Source of the DNA: Malachius bipustulatus
Taxonomy: Eukaryota > Arthropoda > Insecta > Coleoptera > Melyridae
NCBI GenBank assembly: GCA_910589415.1
Contig: CAJUUM010000005.1
Location: forward strand, 16,282 to 80,281
Direction of reading: 5' to 3'
Length of the DNA: 64,000 nucleotides
The position numbers and the translations under genes are program-made. Within the stretch, counting starts at the first letter, position 1. Every line of letters starts with the position of its first letter. Under the pieces are notes generated by a model. It did not search any database. It saw only the letters and a program-made list of their open reading frames with translations, and was not told the origin of the DNA. Shown here piece by piece: positions 61,101 through 64,000 of this stretch.

Positions 61101-61508
61101 AGGACCGTTGACCATTTTTTTGGCTCGATTTGAAACATATCCCCGCTTTTGCGACCTCTAATACCATATATATTCCGAATCAGCGTTCCAAGTATTGTCA
61201 GAGGAAAGCATCAGCTCGCTTTCGAAAAAATTTTCCTTAAAAATTTAAAAAGGGTCCCCCCTTTCGAATATTTTTTTCAGTTAAGACGTCGGATTTGGAT
61301 GAAATCCTCACCACTGATGCTCTGAGCCACGGCGAATCTGATACCAAGGTCCGTTTTTCGATTGGAGCCACCGTTTCGGTGATATGAATTTTTTAATGTC
61401 ATTATTCAGGACCGTTGACCATTTTTTTGGCTCGATTTGAAACATATCTCCGCTTTTGCGACCTCTAATACCATATATATTCCGAATCAGCGTTCCAAGT
61501 ATTGTCAG
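58190..61508 (+). repeat. Satellite B higher-order repeat, ~3.3-3.6 kb, copy 1
   Basis: Positions 58725, 59338 and 59646 recur at 62045, 62965 and 63274. The offset is 3320 at first and 3627-3628 later, because copy 2 has one extra monomer of about 308 bp near 62500-62800. Shared private markers are the CCCGGCTTTCCGACC variant, the ACCATATATATATTCC form with an extra TA, and the 50-bp deletion near 60184. Confidence 0.82.
60175..60195 (+). repeat. 50-bp deletion junction in satellite B
   Basis: GTCCGTTTTTCGA is joined to CCGTTGACC. The normal 50 bp from TTGGAGCCACC to ATTCAGGA is absent. Both sides of the deletion end in GA, so a two-base homology may have guided the join. The same junction occurs near 63811, 3628 bp downstream, showing that the deletion came before that block was copied. 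Confidence 0.85.
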
Positions 61509-64000
61509 AGGAAAGCGTCATTTCGAAAAAATTTTCCTTAAAAATTTAAGAAGGGTCCCCCCTTTCGAATATTTTTTTCAGTTAGGACGTCGGATTTGGA
61601 TGAAATCCTCACCACTGATGGTCTGAGCCACGGCGAATCTGATACCAAGGTCCGTTTTTCGATCGGAGCCACCGTTTCGGTGATATGAATTTTTTAATGT
61701 CATTATTCAGGACCGTTGACCATTTTTTTGGCTCGATTTGAAACATATCCCCGCTTTTGCGACCTCTAATACCATATATATTCCGAATCAGCGTTCCAAG
61801 TATTGTCAGAGGAAAGCATCAGCTCGCTTTCGAAAAAATTTTCCTTAGAAATTTAAGAAGGGTCCCCCCTTTCGAATATTTTTTTCAGTTAGGACGTCGG
61901 ATTTGGATGAAATCCTCACCACTGATGCTCTGAGCCACGGCGAATCTGATACCAAGGTCCGTTTTTCGATCGGAGCCACCGTTTCGGTGATATGAATTTT
62001 TTAATGTCATTATTCAGGACCGTTGACCATTTTTTTGGCTCGATTTGAAACATATCCCGGCTTTCCGACCTCTAATACCATATATATTCCGAATCAGCGT
62101 TCCAAGTATTGTCAGAGGAAAGCATCAGCTCGCTTTCGAAAAAATTTTCCTTAAAAATTTAAGAAGGGTCCCCCCTTTCGAATATTTTTTTCAGTTAGGA
62201 CGTCGGATTTGGATGAAATCCTCACCACTGATGCTCTGAGCCACGGCGAATCTGATACCAAGGTCCGTTTTTCGATTGGAGCCACCGTTTCGGTGATATG
62301 AATTTTTTAATGTCATTATTCAGGACCGTTGACCAATTTTTTGGCTCGATTTGAAAGATATCCCCGCTTTTGCGACCTCTAATACCATATATATTCCGAA
62401 TCAGCGTTCCAAGTATTGTCAGAGGAACGCATCAGCTCGCTTTCGAAAAAATTTTTCTTAAAAATTTAAGAAGGGTCCCCCCTTTCGAATATTTTCTTCA
62501 GTTAGGACGTCGGATTTGGATGAAATCCTCACCACTGATGCTCTGAGCCACGGCGAATCTGATACCAAGGTCCGTTTTTCGATCGGAGCCACCGTTTCGG
62601 TGATATGAATTTTTTAATGTCATTATTCAGGACCGTTGACCATTTTTTTGGCTCGATTTGAAACATATCCCCGCTTTTGCGACCTCTAATACCATATATA
62701 TTCCGAATCAGCGTTCCAAGTATTGTCAGAGGAAAGCATCAGCTCGCTTTCGAAAAAATTTTCCTTAGAAATTTAAGAAGGGTCCCCCCTTTCGAATATT
62801 TTTTTCAGTTAGGACGTCGGATTTGGATGAAATCCTCACCACTGATGCTCTGAGCCACGGCGAATCTGATACCAAGGTCCGTTTTTCGATCGGAGCCACC
62901 GTTTCGGTGATATGAATTTTTTAATGTCATTATTCAGGACCGTTGACCATTTTTTTGGCTCGATTTGAAACATATCCCGGCTTTTGCGACCTCTAATACC
63001 ATATATATATTCCGAATCAGCGTTCCAAGTATTGTCAGAGGAAAGCATCAGCTCGCTTTCGAAAAAATTTTCCTTAGAAATTTAAGAAGGGTCCCCCCTT
63101 TCGAATATTTTTTTCAGTTAGGACGTCGGATTTGGATGAAATCCTCACCACTGATGCTCTGAGCCACGGCGAATCTGATACCAAGGTCCGTTTTTCGATT
63201 GGAGCCACCGTTTCGGTGATATGATTTTTTTAATGTCATTATTCAGGACCGTTGACCATTTTTTTGGCTCGATTTGAAACATATCCCGGCTTTCCGACCT
63301 CTAATACCATATATATTCCGAATCAGCGTTCCAAGTATTGTCAGAGGAAAGCATCAGCTCGCTTTCGAAAAAATTTTCCTTAAAAATTTAAGAAGGGTCC
63401 CCCCTTTCGAATATTTTTTTCAGTTAGGACGTCGGATTTGGATGAAATCCTCACCACTGATGCTCTGAGCCACGGCGAATCTGATACCAAGGTCCGTTTT
63501 TCGATCGGAGCCACCGTTTCGGTGATATGAATTTTTTAATGTCATTATTCAGGACCGTTGACCATTTTTTTGGCTCGATTTGAAACATATCCCCGCTTTT
63601 GCGACCTCTAATACCATATATATTCCGAATCAGCGTTCCAAGTATTGTCAGAGGAAAGCATCAGCTCGCTTTCGAAAAAATTTTCCTTAAAAATTTAAGA
63701 AGGGTCCCCCCTTTCGAATATTTTTTTCAGTTAGGACGTCGGATTTGGATGAAATCCTCACCACTGATGCTCTGAGCCACGGCGAATCTGATACCAAGGT
63801 CCGTTTTTCGACCGTTGACCAATTTTTTGGCTCGATTTGAAAGATATCCCCGCTTTTGCGACCTCTAATACCATATATATTCCGAATCAGGGTTCCAAGT
63901 ATTGTCAGAGGAACGCATCAGCTCGCTTTCGAAAAAATTTTTCTTAAAAATTTAAGAAGGGTCCCCCCTTTCGAATATTTTTTTCAGTTAGGACGTCGGA
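61509..64000 (+). repeat. Satellite B higher-order repeat, ~3.6 kb, copy 2 (cut by window edge)
   Basis: This is the second copy of the block that begins near 58190. It repeats the same order of variants, gains one monomer near 62500, and repeats the 50-bp deletion near 63811. It is incomplete because the window ends inside the following monomer. Confidence 0.8.

Larger units (their letters stand above)
34222..64000 (+). repeat. Satellite B tandem array (307-bp monomer)
   Basis: This is a second head-to-tail array, unrelated to satellite A by eye, and it runs off the right edge. The monomer counts to 307 bp with 125 G or C bases. Landmarks in order are GGAGCCACCGTTTCGGTG, GTCATTATTCAGGACCG, GGCTCGATTTGAAA, CTTTTGCGACCTCTAATACC, GCGTTCCAAGTATTG, GCATCAGCTCGC, a poly-A/T stretch, AAGGGTCCCCCCTTT, CAGTTAGGACGTCGG and GAGCCACGGCGAATCTG. 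About 95 monomers are present, all in one orientation. Subfamilies differ at linked sites: CCATTTTTTTGG with AAACATATCCCGG, against CCAATTTTTTGG with AAAGATATCCCCGC. The array is interrupted once by a transposon at 56831-57547. The open frames of about 60-80 residues are repeat translations; I see no gene. Confidence 0.97.

Noticed and set aside
34436..63468. Repeated 61-79 codon frames starting MRPLIPYIFRISV or MKHIPAFRPLIPY
   Set aside because: Each lies at the same place in a 307-bp satellite B monomer and ends at the monomer's own stop codons. They differ in length only because of the 7-bp deletion or C-run changes. Nothing suggests translation.
34222..64000. TTAGG insect telomere repeat in CAGTTAGGACG
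   Set aside because: It is a single TTAGG per monomer with no tandem run, so it is a chance match inside satellite B.
1..64000. tRNA, rRNA or other structured RNA genes
   Set aside because: No cloverleaf with an anticodon arm or conserved rRNA stretch was seen. GCTAGC and similar short palindromes recur only as part of the satellite monomers.

Overview
This window is tandemly repetitive DNA from a eukaryotic genome, and I see no intact gene in it. It most likely comes from insect heterochromatin (pericentromeric or similar). The insect call rests mainly on one inserted transposon remnant whose short reading frame resembles the N-terminal helix-turn-helix of insect Tc1/mariner-type transposases. 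A weaker hint, towards beetles, is a short TCAGG run inside the second satellite. There is no rRNA, tRNA, CRISPR array or bacterial-style gene organisation.

Layout: (1) 1-33936 is satellite A, all in one orientation. It is GC-rich (75 of 133 bases are G or C in a typical monomer). Its 133-bp monomer is two 21-bp sub-repeats plus a 91-bp segment. A 121-bp form lacks a 12-bp tail, and a third unit, also 121 bp in the copy counted, is rich in AAAAATG-containing linkers. These units form nested higher-order repeats with spacings of 354, 1316, 1727, 2047/2048 and 6086 bp. More distant near-copies lie 14149, 20046 and 22290 bp apart. (2) 33937-34221 is a T-rich low-complexity spacer of about 20-bp units that joins the two satellites. 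(3) 34222-64000 is satellite B, an unrelated 307-bp monomer (125 of 307 bases G or C). It has 300-bp deletion variants and higher-order repeats at 607, 915, 1222/1223, 1828, 4282 and about 3628 bp, and it runs off the right edge. (4) One satellite B monomer is interrupted at 56831-57547 by a 717-bp non-autonomous DNA transposon. The element has two 282-bp terminal inverted repeats around a 153-bp core that keeps the first part of a transposase reading frame.

No genes act together here. The many short open frames in both arrays are products of repeat translation. Satellite A monomers of 133 and 121 bp both shift frame by one base per unit, so no protein repeat could be maintained. The interest lies in array architecture: nested amplification, deletion junctions later copied by amplification, a CENP-B-box-like site in one satellite B subfamily, a TCAGG patch at a deletion junction, and a late transposon insertion. 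All alignments were done by eye, so boundaries are approximate unless stated otherwise.
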